From Batillaria attramentaria (lineage: Eukaryota > Mollusca > Gastropoda > Batillariidae): DNA of 64,000 bases. Under the pieces are notes generated by a model. That model did no database searches and was not told where the DNA came from. It was given only the letters and a program-made list of their open reading frames with translations. Positions 44,360 through 55,642 of the stretch are shown here, in pieces. The translations under genes and the position numbers were made by a program. The stretch lies in contig JACVVK020000340.1 in NCBI GenBank assembly GCA_018292915.2, positions 124,501 through 188,500 of the forward strand, given 5' to 3'. Numbering within the stretch: the first letter of the stretch is position 1; each line of letters begins with the position of its first letter.

Positions 44360-44730
44360 TCTCCGCTCCTCATCAGAAAAGCTCCTAAAAGTTCCCACGT
44401 TCAATCTCAAAACTTTCGATGAGCGCTCTTTCAGTTTTTATGCCCCCAGGAATGGAATTCTCTGCCTCCCTCCCTTAGGAACACCCAGACCCTCTCACAG
44501 TATAAGTCAAAACTAAAGACTTACCTTTTCAAGACAGCATATGATCTGTAACATCACTACCCCTCCTGACAGCCCCCCTCCCCCCCCCCCTCCATCCCCA
44601 CCGCACTCATACTTAGTGTTTCATGTTTCATCTATGCGTGAGAATGTGTGTGTGTAGCGCACTGAGTGTTCTATGAGCAGATTGTTGCGCTTTATAAGAC
44701 CTATTATTATTATTATTATTATTATATTAT
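44360..44730 (+). mobile_element. LINE 3' end remnant (RT C-terminus plus tail)
   Basis: Reads EKLLKVPTFNLKTFDERSFS then FYAPRNGILCLPPL; a frameshift is followed by SQYKSKLKTYLFKTAYDL and a stop. This is the C-terminal signature of CR1/Jockey-clade-like reverse transcriptases (P..R.KT.G.RSFS...P..WN.LP...K..LKT.LF). The tail has GCGCTTTATAAGACC and (TTA)n at 44703-44725. Confidence 0.85.
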
Positions 44731-45305
44731 TTGTTGTACTTCTGCGGTCGTTCTGGTGTCAATTTAGAAGAAAAGAAAAAAAATCCGACACCCTGTTAGT
44801 TTCGCCGGATCCCATTTCGCCTTTTCCCGTTTCGCCGTTTTCCACATTGCCGAGTCATTTGTGTGTTTTGTTTATCCCCACCTACGACAGGCTCATATAC
44901 ATGTACCGTGCATCATACAACACACCGGTCGTAAAACTAAAAAAAAGTTGGGTAAAAATGCATTGTGCCATTTCCCGACTACCACTGTTCAGAGCGAAAA
45001 CGTGACTACCGTTAGGTCCCCGTGTCCTTGAGTTCTGCCGCTGGCCACAGCTTGGAGACAGTCGGTGTTCTGTGAAGACGGTCAGTGCCGTGTGAAATTC
45101 TGAGTCGCTGTTTCACATCACTGCAGGCCTTGTGACGAGCCGCCAGATAACAGCAGCAGGCTGTTCGTCATGACAATGCCAGGATGCAGAAACGAACGTG
45201 GCATCCTGACGCAGCCTCTAAAGCATTTCGTTGATTTTTTTTTTCCCCCTTTGCTTGCGCTGACAGACGGCCAAGGAAAAGCTGCGCGTTTTCCGCAAAA
45301 TCTTA
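44731..45305. other. No supported gene
   Basis: Unremarkable apart from a T-run at 45235-45243. Confidence 0.4.
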
Positions 45306-45307
45306 GC

Positions 45308-45343
<36 letters not shown>

Positions 45344-45464
45344 AAAAAAAATTTCAGTAGTATTAGCTCATGTAGTGTAGCAACGGCAAGTTTTAAAATT
45401 GGTATAAATATGCCTGGAACTTCTACCGTTGTAAAAAAAAAGGTTCTTGTTCTTCTTATTCTTG

Positions 45465-45540
<76 letters not shown>

Positions 45541-45573
45541 TGCAAGGGAGCACACACACACATCGCGCGCGCA

Positions 45574-45617
<44 letters not shown>
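45306..45617. repeat. Two (CT)n tracts with shared repeat between, then (CA)n
   Basis: CT at 45309-45339; then a retroposon-like piece (GCAACGGCAAGTTTTAAAAT ... ACTTCTACCGTTGT), CT at 45467-45489 and CA at 45490-45615 with interruptions. The piece recurs at 47345-47420 and 59250-59330, each time followed by CT. Confidence 0.85.
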
Positions 45618-45618
<1 letters not shown>

Positions 45619-46152
45619 TCCGTGACCCCCCAACCGGTTACTCCTGTCCATGCGGAACTGGTTCTGAAGGCAGTGACTCCATATATACACACACACAACT
45701 TTAAAACTTCTTCTTCATGTTTGCGTTTGGGACTTGTCCTGCCTGGGAGGGAAACAGACACGTGTTCGGCCTAGGTGCGTTGACATGGTTCTCGAGTTCG
45801 ATTGGTTGGAGGGAAGGCAAAAACAAAGAGGCAAGGGTGGGGTTTGTCCTGATATGTGTGTTTGTGTGAGTAACCACAGGCTGGATAATTTTCAGTCATT
45901 TGGCAGTTTTCAGTCAAATTTCCTATCCCTTCAGCAAAAAAAAAAAAGAAAAAAAGTTTCAGCCGTAGAAAAGAAAGGGGGTGTGTGTGTGGGGGGGGGG
46001 TGCACACACACAATAATATTGTATCATGATACTTGTAATACCATATGGAACCACTAAAAAAAAAAAAAAAAAAAGGAATAAAGACGGTCGGTTATGGACG
46101 GTCAACTTCCCTACCAAAAGCGGTAACTTCTACATGCTTACAACTACAAGTA
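45618..46152. other. No supported gene
   Basis: A-rich runs at 45936-45955 and 46055-46075, and G-run at 45990-46000. Confidence 0.4.
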
Positions 46153-46161
46153 CGCATGAAG

Positions 46162-46765
46162 CAACCTGTTCCGGGTCCGTCGCTTCTCTAGGCCCCTACG
46201 ACGTAAATCGGGCTAACCGACACCGAGTCGAGCTAAGTGATACCTAAGAAGGAAAAAACAAAAATACTCGGTGACAAGGAAAGTGGACAGTTGCGAACAA
46301 CTTTCAGGTCCCAGTGTTATTTCACAATGTGCACAGAAGCGATGAAAACTGTCGCTTTCACCAGCACAGTACATTTTCAGCCTGTTTAGAGAGTATTGCC
46401 TGCACGAGTTATCTCCCTTGCCGCAACAAACCCGCATTTTTTTGTGGAAGAGCACAAAGCTCCCACGAAAAATGCGTGTTTGCTGCGGGTCTGTGTATAC
46501 ACGGGGTACAACTCATGCAGGAAATAATCTCTAAACAGGCTGAAACTGTACTGTGCTGGTGAATGCGACAGTTTTTCATCGCTTCTGTGCACACTGTGAA
46601 ATAACACTGGGACCTCAAAGTTGTTCGCAACTGTCCACTTTCCTTGTCACCGAGTATTTTTGTTTTTTCCTTCTTAGGTATCACTTAGCTCGGCTCGGTC
46701 TCGGTTAGCCCGACTTGGCCGTCGTCGGGGGGGCCTACAGAAGCGACGGTCCCGGAACAGGGTTG
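46162..46765. mobile_element. Palindromic fold-back element, 604 bp, with 9-bp target duplication
   Basis: The left arm starts CAACCTGTTCCGGGTCCGTC; the right arm ends GACGGTCCCGGAACAGGGTTG, its near-exact reverse complement. Pairing continues across both ~295-bp arms to a centre near 46451-46461 (AGCACAAAGCT). CGCATGAAG is directly repeated at 46153-46161 and 46766-46774. Long terminal inverted repeats plus a 9-bp duplication suggest a Mutator-like non-autonomous (fold-back) transposon. No transposase. Open frames on the two strands start alike (MLFH.VHRSDE) only because the arms mirror each other. Confidence 0.9.
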
Positions 46766-46845
46766 CGCATGAAGTGAAAACTGAAATGAAAGTGGAGCGT
46801 TTGGGTTGTACAGGCGTTTTGGTGTTGTGATTATTGGTGCAATTT

Positions 46846-47200
46846 TCGCGCGTATCTGATGAAGGTAAACGCACATAGATTTTCTTGTGACACACAGCTG
46901 CTTTAATGTTAAATTGATGCGATACTAAGCTGTGGCCAGTAATCCACCCCCCTCCCCCGGTGCCCCCCCCCCACCCCCCTCCGGGTTTGTGATAGCAGCT
47001 GAACGGTTGCATAGAGATGCTTGGTAGTTGTGGGAGCGCGTATCTGATGAAGGTGGATGTACGACAAATCTTTGCGACACACAGCTTGCTTTTAATGTTA
47101 TATTGATGCGATATTAAGCTGTCGTAATTTTGTCCCCCTCGGCTTTGTGATGGCAGTTAACCATGAACGGTTGCATGGAGATGCTTGGAGTCCTCTCTCT
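46846..47200. repeat. ~190-bp direct duplication
   Basis: GCGTATCTGATGAAGGT at 46850 and 47038; CGACACACAGCTTGCTTTTA / TGACACACAGCTGCTTTA; TTGATGCGATAYTAAGCTGT; ACGGTTGCATRGAGATGCTT at 47001 and 47167. A C-run-rich insert at 46946-46980 is present only in the first copy. Confidence 0.85.
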
Positions 47201-47211
47201 CTCTCTCTCTC

Positions 47212-47332
47212 TTCGAATCCCGCCGGCTGCGGCCAAATATTTGTTTTGGCCTTTTTTCTCGTTGCCCCGTCTTTGATATCGCCCTTATGTGGTGGAAAAT
47301 GACGTTAAACTCCCAAACACCCACCCCCACCC
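47212..47332 (+). mobile_element. tRNA-derived SINE, family A, 5'-truncated
   Basis: Begins at the B-box region (TTCGAATCCCGCCGGC) directly after a (CT)n run; the tail is ATGTGGTGGAAAATGACGTT then AAACTCCCAAACACCCACCC. Confidence 0.82.
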
Positions 47333-47424
47333 ACCTCTTCTGTAGAGTGGCAACGCAGGCTAACGCCAAGTCAATGTAATCCCCGACTTCTACTGTTAAA
47401 ATATAAAGGTGCTTGTGCACTCTC

Positions 47425-47467
<43 letters not shown>

Positions 47468-48609
47468 TTTGTTTATTCACTGTATAAGTATTAGTATATT
47501 CGGTTAGTAAAGCAGTCAGTCTATGGTAACAAATTCACAGGCCTCTATTGATTTCCAGTAAGCTTGATTCCCATAGTTACCAAAAGCACTGTAAGAGTAG
47601 ACAGTCATACGTCGTCAGTGTTGCGGTCAGCGTACTTCCAGAATCGCAGAATTCTTGTGAAGTAATTTAACTAAACAGCAGTTGCTTGTCGTATTTGTTT
47701 CAGAGCGCTCAGTACAGAACGTCGCCCAGCCTCAGTCCGCCTCGACTCGCTGTACCGTGTTCGACATTTTTTTTCTCAGAGGGACAGGGAGGGGGAGGGG
47801 GCTGTTGTGGCCGTTCGCTGGGACCGAGGGCACGGAGCTGTGGACATGCACACGCCGCGAAGACCAGTCTCTCAGTGCCTTTGAGTTTGATGACAGGCGT
47901 GCAGAACTTGCAGCAAGGTGCTACCACTGCCCAGGTGAGCCATAGAGAAGACTTGTGTCGTAGTGACGTAACGTTACGTCGTGTCGCCGTCCTGAACTGC
48001 TGCTGTGGCTTGAGTGTGCGTCCTCCAGCGTGCACTGCCATTGATGAGCGTCAGAGAGAGAGAGAGAGAGACCGTAGAGCTGTGATTGATCACTAGCCGT
48101 CGCTCGTTAGCGACAGGCACCTCAGGTCGTCTCGCTGAACAGGCAGTATATATAGATAGCATCCAACACTCCGTTAAAGGAGGAAACAAGATCGAGCGAG
48201 CTCTTTCTAGTGTGAATTAAGTCCGTGGTCGAAGTGTGGCGGACCTGCGCGTACGTGCGTGTGATGTGAGAGTGTGTGCGCGTTCCATGTTGAGTGCTTC
48301 AGCGTTCACTGGAACATACAGTGTCATTGATACTTCGTTTCATCTATACGCTTTTGCGTAGGGGGTGCCGGTTGTTGCATGTGCGGAACTGCAAGTCTTT
48401 TGTTCACTTGGATTCGAGTTCGTAAGTTGATAATACGTATCCTTTTAGGTCGGCCAGAGTCTCCGTTTGGCTGCTCACCTTTCTTGCAGGATTTGCATCA
48501 TGTTGTCATACATTGGCATCCGCCGTGTGGTGGCGTCAGGCTCATACCTGACGATGATTCCAGTACGAATAGAGGTTGTTTCTTTGTCTGATAAGTGATC
48601 TGTGAGCGT
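47333..48609. other. No supported gene; (CT)n at 47420-47464 and (AG)n at 48053-48070
   Basis: A possible acceptor (CGTATTTGTTTCAG at 47690-47703) is followed by unremarkable GC-rich DNA with no supported coding frame. Confidence 0.4.
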
Positions 48610-49095
48610 CACAGAAGAATAACCCATGCCATGTTTAGGCAAATCAAAGGTAGAACTAGAAGAATGCATGCCATATGTAGATAAATCATATGTAAGAGAA
48701 TGCATGCCATGTGTAGGCAAATCATAGCTGGAAAGATGCATGCCATGTGTAGGCAAATAGCTGGAAAAATGCATGCCATGTGTAGGCAAATAGCTGGAAA
48801 AATGCATGCCATGTGTAGGCAAATAGCTGGAAAAATGCATGCCATGTGTAGGTAAATCATAGCTGGAAAAATGCATGCTATGTGTAGGCAAATCATAGGT
48901 AGAAGAATGCATGCCGTGTGTAGGCACGTCATAGATCTATAGAAGAATCCACGCATGTGGAATTAATTGTGTAGGCAAATCAAGGTAGTAGGAGAATGCA
49001 TGCCATGCGTAGGCAAATCAGACGCAGAAGAATCCATGCATGTGTAGGCAAGTCATAGATTGAAGAACCCATGCCGTGTGAAGGGAAAACCTTAC
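48610..49095. repeat. 33-39-bp minisatellite
   Basis: About 12 units built on ATGCATGCCATGTGTAGGCA with either AATAGCTGGAAAA or AATCATAGCTGGAAAA between. Units are most regular at 48690-48860 and decay to the right. The minus-strand frame reads PTHGMHFSSYL repeats, which is an artefact. Confidence 0.95.
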
Positions 49096-49140
49096 AAGAC
49101 CGTGCCTGTGTGCGGCAGTCTTCTGTCTAAAACTACTGCT
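49030..49140 (+). repeat. Left arm of a ~110-bp inverted repeat
   Basis: TGTGTAGGCAAGTCATAGAT, TGAAGAACCCATGCCGTGTG, ACCTTACAAGACCGTGCCTG and TGCGGCAGTCTTCTGTCTAA are found in reverse complement at 51020-51122. Confidence 0.88.
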
Positions 49141-51009
49141 TAATTTGCAGGCCAAGCCACGCAAAGGGTTACCCCGATATGTCCACTGGGCGATTGTCCT
49201 GTCTAGATGTTGTAAATGAATCTTTCATGGGCTGGGCATCAGTCCAGGCTGAAAGGTTTTGGGTCGTATAGACTGATGTCGAAACTGATCATGCTTCCAA
49301 ACACGTAAGTTAGGAGAAACTATAACTATGGGCATGACAGTGACGGAGGAACGGAGCCAAGGGAAACTCACGTGCATCTGCCAGGTGCTAGTCAGTAACT
49401 AGTGCATATAACTAGTAATGATAACTATTGTTTAAAAAAAGAAAGGAACCCGTGGAAAGAGTGCCACGAGTTTTTGTCCACTCCAAGAAAAAATCATGCG
49501 ATAAACTATAATCAAAATTTGGATTTATTTGGTCGGGTAATTTGTGAGTAATTTTTGTGCCGGCTAGTGTTTCTTGACTCTCCGTAAGGAGCTTAGTACT
49601 GCGAAGAGCATGAAATTGTCTTATGGAGTACCGCAATTTGCTTTATAAATGGGCCTTATTTTGGATTGAGTTGGACTAGACTGGATTGACATTAGTAACT
49701 AGTACTGATGTACAGGCCGCTTCAGCGTCCGCAAAACCATGCAGCTGTTGGCCTAAAAGTCCAAGTCTACCGTGTTTTCCTCCCTGAGTCCCCGTTACTT
49801 TCTGTTATAACTTATATCATGGGTCGGCCGGCCGGTTTCGGGTGGGTGTAGCCTCGCCGGTACGGGGAAGGGGTAAGGACACAAGAATGGGTGCACCGTG
49901 GCGTGACGATCGACCGCGAGCGTGGGTTGGTGTAAAATTACCTGTTGTCCTTCGCTTCCTAGCTCCATTGCTTCCTGTCATGCAGCGGCACGGATATTTT
50001 GGACTGATATTGTGCAGAGCATGCACGTTTTGGAGTATTACGTCTGATACTTTTGTTTTGTCAAACGGGAGGAAGGAGATAGACTGACCATCTCAAGAGA
50101 TACGGTAATTTGCGTTAGTCTCTGTCGTGCTCAGTGTCTGTCTGTCTGGCCGTCGCTGCCTCTGTCTCTGTCTTTCTCTGCCCCCTCTCTCGCTCTGTGT
50201 GTGTGTGTGACTTTCGGAATGGTCTCTCTCACTGTGTGTGTGTGTGTGTGCGCGCGCGCGCGCGCCGGTGTGTATGTATGACGGTGTGTGTGTGCTGGCG
50301 TGTGACTTTCTTAAGGGTTCTCTCTCTTTCTCTCTCTCTCTCTCTCTGACACTGCATGCACGACATGCATCGGTGGCAAACACCACGAGTCTAACTGGTT
50401 TCCAGTTTTCTCCACAAGGCCACATTAGCCGAAAAACCGACCGTTTATCTTGCTATTTTCACTACATGAGACCTATAAATGGACTTTTTAGGGCATGCAT
50501 GTGCAGCCGGGTAAGTATGAAATATGATATCCAAGGGAGCCCTCAACGGTGACGCGGACGGAGAAAATATTCACGTAGACCACCACAGCGTAAGGGTCCT
50601 GTGCTCTACTGATATCTGTAATAAAAAGTTAGGATCAAATTTGTTCTACGTTCCCCTATATAGAAAGCATAATTATCCTACCCTACCTGCACACAGTGGA
50701 AACGATTCCCATCAGGCCTTCCAGTCTTCACTATTTTTTTTAAAACTGATTTCAGTATTTTTGTCCCAGAATGGGTCATTTCTTTGAAACGTCTAATTGG
50801 GGAGAGAAAACAAGGCGGAAGGGGGGGGGGGGTTAACCGACTGTAGAATGTTTCCTCTTTCTGAAGGACTTTGAATGCACCAAAACTGGAAGGTCTTCCC
50901 ATGGCTTCCGGTGTTAGTGCTGTTTCTCATTTCCGCCTGCTTGTAACACGCTAATTTTTGTGGCGGAGAGTCTGACCCTAGGTACACTTCCGCATTGAAA
51001 ACGATTCAA
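49141..51009. other. No supported gene between the inverted arms
   Basis: (GT)n, (CG)n and (CT)n patches at 50200-50350 and a G-run at 50821-50832. Short frames only. Confidence 0.5.
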
Positions 51010-51125
51010 TTTTCAGTGACCGCAGTAGTTTTAGACAGAAAACTGCCGCACACAGGCACGGTCTTGTAAGGTTTCCCATCACACGGCACGGGTTCTTCAA
51101 TCTATGACTTGCCTACACATGTTTG
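51010..51125 (-). repeat. Right arm of the ~110-bp inverted repeat
   Basis: Reverse complement of 49030-49140; it includes the end of the minisatellite unit (GACTTGCCTACACATG). Confidence 0.88.
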
Positions 51126-51169
51126 GAATCAGGACACGGACCATGCATGTGGCCTCACAGCGCCTCATA

Positions 51170-51345
51170 ATGCCTCTATTGGCCGAATGGTAGAGCGTTG
51201 GACTTCTAATCCTCGGGTCGTGAGTTCGTATCCCGGCTGGGGTCAAATATTTGTGCTGGCTTGTTCATCGTTGCCCCGTCTTTGATACATCACCCGTATG
51301 TGGTGCAAAAGGACGTTAAACCCCCAAACACCCACCCCCACCCCT
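51170..51345 (+). mobile_element. tRNA-derived SINE, family A, full length
   Basis: Head TTGGCCGAATGGTAGAGCGT, B-box region GAGTTCGTATCCCGGCTGG, tail TGGTGCAAAAGGACGTTAAA then CCCCCAAACACCCACCC. Confidence 0.87.
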
Positions 51346-52147
51346 ATAATTATTCCGTATTAGCCTCAGGCATCATAGTCACCCGTAAAAATGCTTCAGT
51401 ATAGAAACAATTACTACCATGGACAGACCATTGAAAGGCACGCACCTGACAGGGGTTTAAAAAAATTGGAATGTCTCCTTTCCGCTCAGGCCTCACTGGA
51501 GTAATGCACGCCTACTTTCTCTTTAGGCCAGAGAGGCAGTTCGCACAAATCCGCTTGCCGCACTTGTGTCCGGCCTCGGTGCAAAAAGTCCCAGCTTCAC
51601 TGGCAGCTTGCCTCTTTTTGTGACCGCCTGGCATGCACCTTGACGTGCATAACACAAAAATCACGAAAATCACGCCTTTTCATGACAACAAAAATCACTA
51701 CAGACTAGCACACTCGCCAAACAGGCTACCTCAGATAAACACCAAACATGACCCCACGGACAGTTTGTGTCCTTTCGCCTGTTTGTGTTCCCCGCATATA
51801 TACTTTCGATTTTTTTTTCCCGCGTACAGGTCGAAATGAAGCGCGATAAATATTTTTAGCGCCTTTCAGATTCCCCAGCCAGACCCTTGGGGGCGCAGAC
51901 CCAGAGAATCCGCCCGTTCACGTAGATTGCAGCCACTCGGCCAGTATGCTAGGCAGAGTGTACGGCTATTAAGCTGTCTGATTGAATAGGGCGCGGACTC
52001 TCCAATGTCACGAACGGCGGATAACATTTCTACTCCGTGCAGATGCTGTACACAGGTCGGTTAGGGTCTTTTGAAGAACGTGGTGCTCGTAAACCTCTGT
52101 TTAAAGTCTTACATTGTCAAATGAATGAAGTGCACTTTTTTTTTTCT

Positions 52148-52178
<31 letters not shown>

Positions 52179-53027
52179 GGGGGGGAGGGGGGGTATTGGG
52201 GCGGGTGTGTGTGTGTGTGTGGGGGGGGGGGGGGGTATTGAGGACAAGGTGCGTGTGGTGTTAGTACTTTTCTAGTAGTAGCTAGTGCGTGAGTTCGATT
52301 CCCGGCTGAGAGCCAAAATTTCACGTGTTTTCGTTTCTTTTCTTTACTGAGTCCCTGTGTCCTCAGTGTAACCCATACTTGAATAATGAGAGAGAGAGAA
52401 AAGGACACAAGCAAGCAAGCAGCCATCTTCTCTCGTTATCGGAGTGGCTTATCGTTGCTTAAGCAATTACCAGTACCTTTCCAGATTCGCAAATGTGTCT
52501 AAACGACTTCTCAGAGGCGAAGCATTGTCGTCTAACATAAGCACTATTCCAAACACTGAAGCAGGCAGCCGCTGGCTGCAATTTTCCTCTATCACAGAAA
52601 TTATAGGAACCCTATCCCACTTGTTTTCTCGTGTCAGTCGATGTTGACCGCAGCTGGAGGAATCCCGTTTCTGAGGATACTGCGTGCATGAGAGGCAGAA
52701 TAGCATGAAATGTCAGAACACCAATCAAAACATCTGTCTGGAAGTGACTCTAAAGTGCCGAAATTGCCTGCACATAACTGTGATATACGACACCGAAATT
52801 GCTTGAAATTTCAAGCTGCAGAGATACAAACTGCGTTGTGAAATACGACACAAACTGCGTTAAGTTTTATGACTCTGATTTTCTGCAGCGAATGTCAGTG
52901 TGACGCGCATTTATGTGCGGGAATATTTTATTTTCTCGTGAAATATGATAAAATAAAGCGTGCTTTGAGCCTTTTGTATTTTGATATCGCATGTATAATT
53001 ACGTCCCTTAGATTTCGAGGGGAAGCC
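51346..53027. other. No supported gene; poly(G) block and SINE scrap
   Basis: T-runs then G-runs at 52137-52237. A SINE scrap (GTGAGTTCGATTCCCGGCTG) lies at about 52288. Confidence 0.5.
52157..52237. repeat. Poly(G) tract, interrupted
   Basis: G-run of about 29 with an A, then TATTGGGGCGGGTGTGTGTG and a second G-run. Potential quadruplex former; length may be affected by sequencing error. Confidence 0.9.
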
Positions 53028-53180
53028 GGGATAGCCGAATGGTAGAGCGTTGGACTCTCAATGCTCGGGTCGTGAGTTCGAAGCCCAGACGGGGCCAAAT
53101 ATTTGCACTGGCCTTTTTCTCGTTGACCCCGTCTTTGATATCACCCTTACGTGGTGGAAAAGGACGTTAAACTCCCTGCC
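53028..53180 (+). mobile_element. tRNA-derived SINE, family A, full length
   Basis: Head GCCGGGATAGCCGAATGGTA, middle GAGCGTTGGACTCTCAATGC, B-box region GAGTTCGAAGCCCAGACGG, tail CGTGGTGGAAAAGGACGTTA. Confidence 0.88.
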
Positions 53181-54234
53181 GATGAAAAGGCGAGACATGT
53201 AGTGGCGTACATGCTTGCATGAGATTTCGTGAGTCTCGCTTAGATTTTTATTCCTTTTTGCCGCGAATTTGGTCCATTCACTTTGGCTTGTAAGTTGCAC
53301 ACTTGAGAGTTTAACTAAGTCACTGAAGCAGACTGTATAGTCTGTCCATTGCGACGGTCCAATGTCGTTATCCCTGTCTAGGAAAATCGATCATGTGACA
53401 GACCTCGGAATAGCTCGGTTGGCTTCTTCAAGCACTGTTGAAGTCCGCTGTTCTGACTCAAGACAGGGGAGCTTAGTGACGGTCAGATCTGCGATCAGTT
53501 TACGACAATGCGACTCGCGGCCGTGGATCCGGAACGTGAGTAGTGATGGTTCGGAATGTAAAAATGGTCTGTTCGATTGTCTGCTAAGGTTCGTCTGTCG
53601 TTCGTCTGTACTGTACGGTAACGTTACCGTTGGACTGACGATAACAATGTAGAATTTTAGAAGGCCTCATCTTCGAGGAGCTCTAGGCGCTACTTTGGTG
53701 AGATTTGTTTATTAGGGCTAGTTGTGTGTTTTTTGGGGTTTTTTTTTTACGCTAGTGTGTGGAATAAGCACTCCGTAGTATTTGTATCTACTTTGTTTTC
53801 GACTGAAAAGTCTGTCTGAAAGATTTTTTTTTATTAGGCAAATTGAAGAGAGTACTTTTGAGCGCCTCGTCCAGACCAAGTTTGTTAAATGTCTAACATT
53901 GAAAATGAACTTTGTTTTGTGGATGGCTGAGGCAAATGCGAACAAAAAATTACAAAGAGAAAATTAATTAATGTTTTTCGTTGAAGAGCTGTTTCAAGGG
54001 AGACAAGTGTAAGATTGCGCACACAGACTCCTGAAGACCGTAAAGTAAATGTACGTAGACATGTATCACACGTATTACATCACAAAAGATGGACGTGGTG
54101 TTGTATGGATTTTCACCATAGGCAGTAAAGAATCTGCAACACATGTGCCCGTCATGACGGCTTGACGAGCCTTGAACGGATGCACAACATAGCCCCATCC
54201 CCACCCGTCCCCCCACCACAGTTTTTCTCTTTTT
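53181..54234. other. No supported gene
   Basis: Frames at 53362-53652 and 53782-53967 are open but unrecognised, with no convincing splice sites. Confidence 0.4.
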
Positions 54235-55642
54235 GGCTCCCTTGTGTAACAATGGGAGTCTATGTTGTAACCCTCCGTCGTCTGTCTGTGTGTGTGTGTG
54301 TGTGTCTGTCTGTGGGTGTGTCCGCAGTAAACCTTAACATTGGCATTTTCTCAGAATCTACAAAGAGCAGAGTCACCAAACTTGGCATACCGATAGGCAG
54401 CCATAAGACCTTTCAAAATATATAATTTTGAATGACCTTGACTCAAGGTCAAGGTCACAAAAGCTGTCTGTTTGAAAATTTTACATAGGCATTTTCTTGG
54501 AGTCTACAAATGCCAGAGGTTTTGAACTTTGCATGATGATAGACATTGATAAGAACTTTACAGATATACATGTATTCAATGGCCTTGTGTGAAGGTCAAG
54601 GTCAGACAAGTTATTTTCCGCATTTCCGTAGAAAACCTTAACATTGGCATTTTCTCAGAATCTACAAACAGCACAGGCACCAAACTTGGCATGCTGATAG
54701 ACAGCCATAAGGCCTTTCAAAATATATCATTCTGAGTGACCTTGACTCAAGGTCAAGGTCACTAAAGCTGTTTGTTTTAAAATTTTGCATTGGCATTTTC
54801 TTGGAATCTACAAAAACCGGAGGTTTTAAACTTTGCATGATGATAGACATTGATAACAACTTTACAGAGGTACATGTATTCAGTGGCCTTGTGTCAAGGT
54901 CAAGGCTGTACAAGCTATTTTCCGCATTTCCGCAGTAAACCTTAACATGGACATTTTCTCAGAATCTACAAAAAGCAGAGGCACCAAACTTGGCATGCCT
55001 ATAGACAGCCGTAAGACCTTTCAAAATATATCATGTTGAATGACCTTGACTCAAGGTCAAGGCCACTAAAGCTGTCTGTTTTAAAATTTTGCATTGGCAT
55101 TTTCTTGGAATCTACAAAAACCAGAGGTTTTAAACTTTATATGGTGATAGACATTGATAAGAACTTAACAGATATACATGTATTCAATAGCCTTGTGTCA
55201 AGGTCAAGGCCGTACAAGCTATTTTTGTGAAACCGTAACATTGGCATTTTCTCAGAAACAACAACAGCAGAGGCGCCAAACTTGCCATGCTAATAGACAT
55301 TGATAAGAACTATATACCCATACCACTTTAAATGACCTTGACTTTGAGTCAAGGTCATTAAAGCTGTCTGTTGTCAATTTCAATATTACCGTCTTTGGAG
55401 AAACTACAAATACTAGAGGCATCCAACTTGGTGTAATGATAGACATCTTATTTGAATGACCTTGGCCCAAGGTCAAGGCCATATAGTCAGTTTTGGGGAA
55501 AAGTGTAATATTGCCAGGAACTAAGAACACCAGAGACACCTTACTTGGTTTGATGATAGATAGTGGTAAGATTTTTTACTCTTTTGAATGACCTTGACCC
55601 ATGCCACAAGGGAGCCATGGAGGCTTTTGCCTCTCTAGTTAA
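54235..55642. repeat. TCAAGGTCA-rich repeat element, long copy
   Basis: About four ~303-bp units, each starting AACCTTAACATTGGCATTTT (54330, 54634, 54937, about 55230). Most units have two halves containing TGACCTTGAC and AAGGTCAAGG. The left edge has GGCTCCCTTGTG (54235-54246) and near the right edge is its reverse complement CACAAGGGAGCC (about 55604-55615), suggesting terminal inverted repeats. The right end TTGCCTCTCTAGTTAA matches the end of 39080-39825. No transposase. Confidence 0.85.

Noticed and set aside
46314..46607. Two similar proteins on opposite strands (MLFH...HRSDE)
   Set aside because: They mirror each other because the two arms of a palindromic transposon encode them.
48475..48956. 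MHFSSYLPTHG repeat protein on the minus strand
   Set aside because: Translation of a 33-39-bp minisatellite; no start context or flanking coding sequence.
53028..53100. Possible tRNA gene
   Set aside because: The tRNA-like head is attached to the conserved body and tail of SINE family A and recurs at other sites, so it is a retroposon. The same applies to 8350-8462, 11225-11312, 12000-12083, 51185-51260 and 61725-61800.
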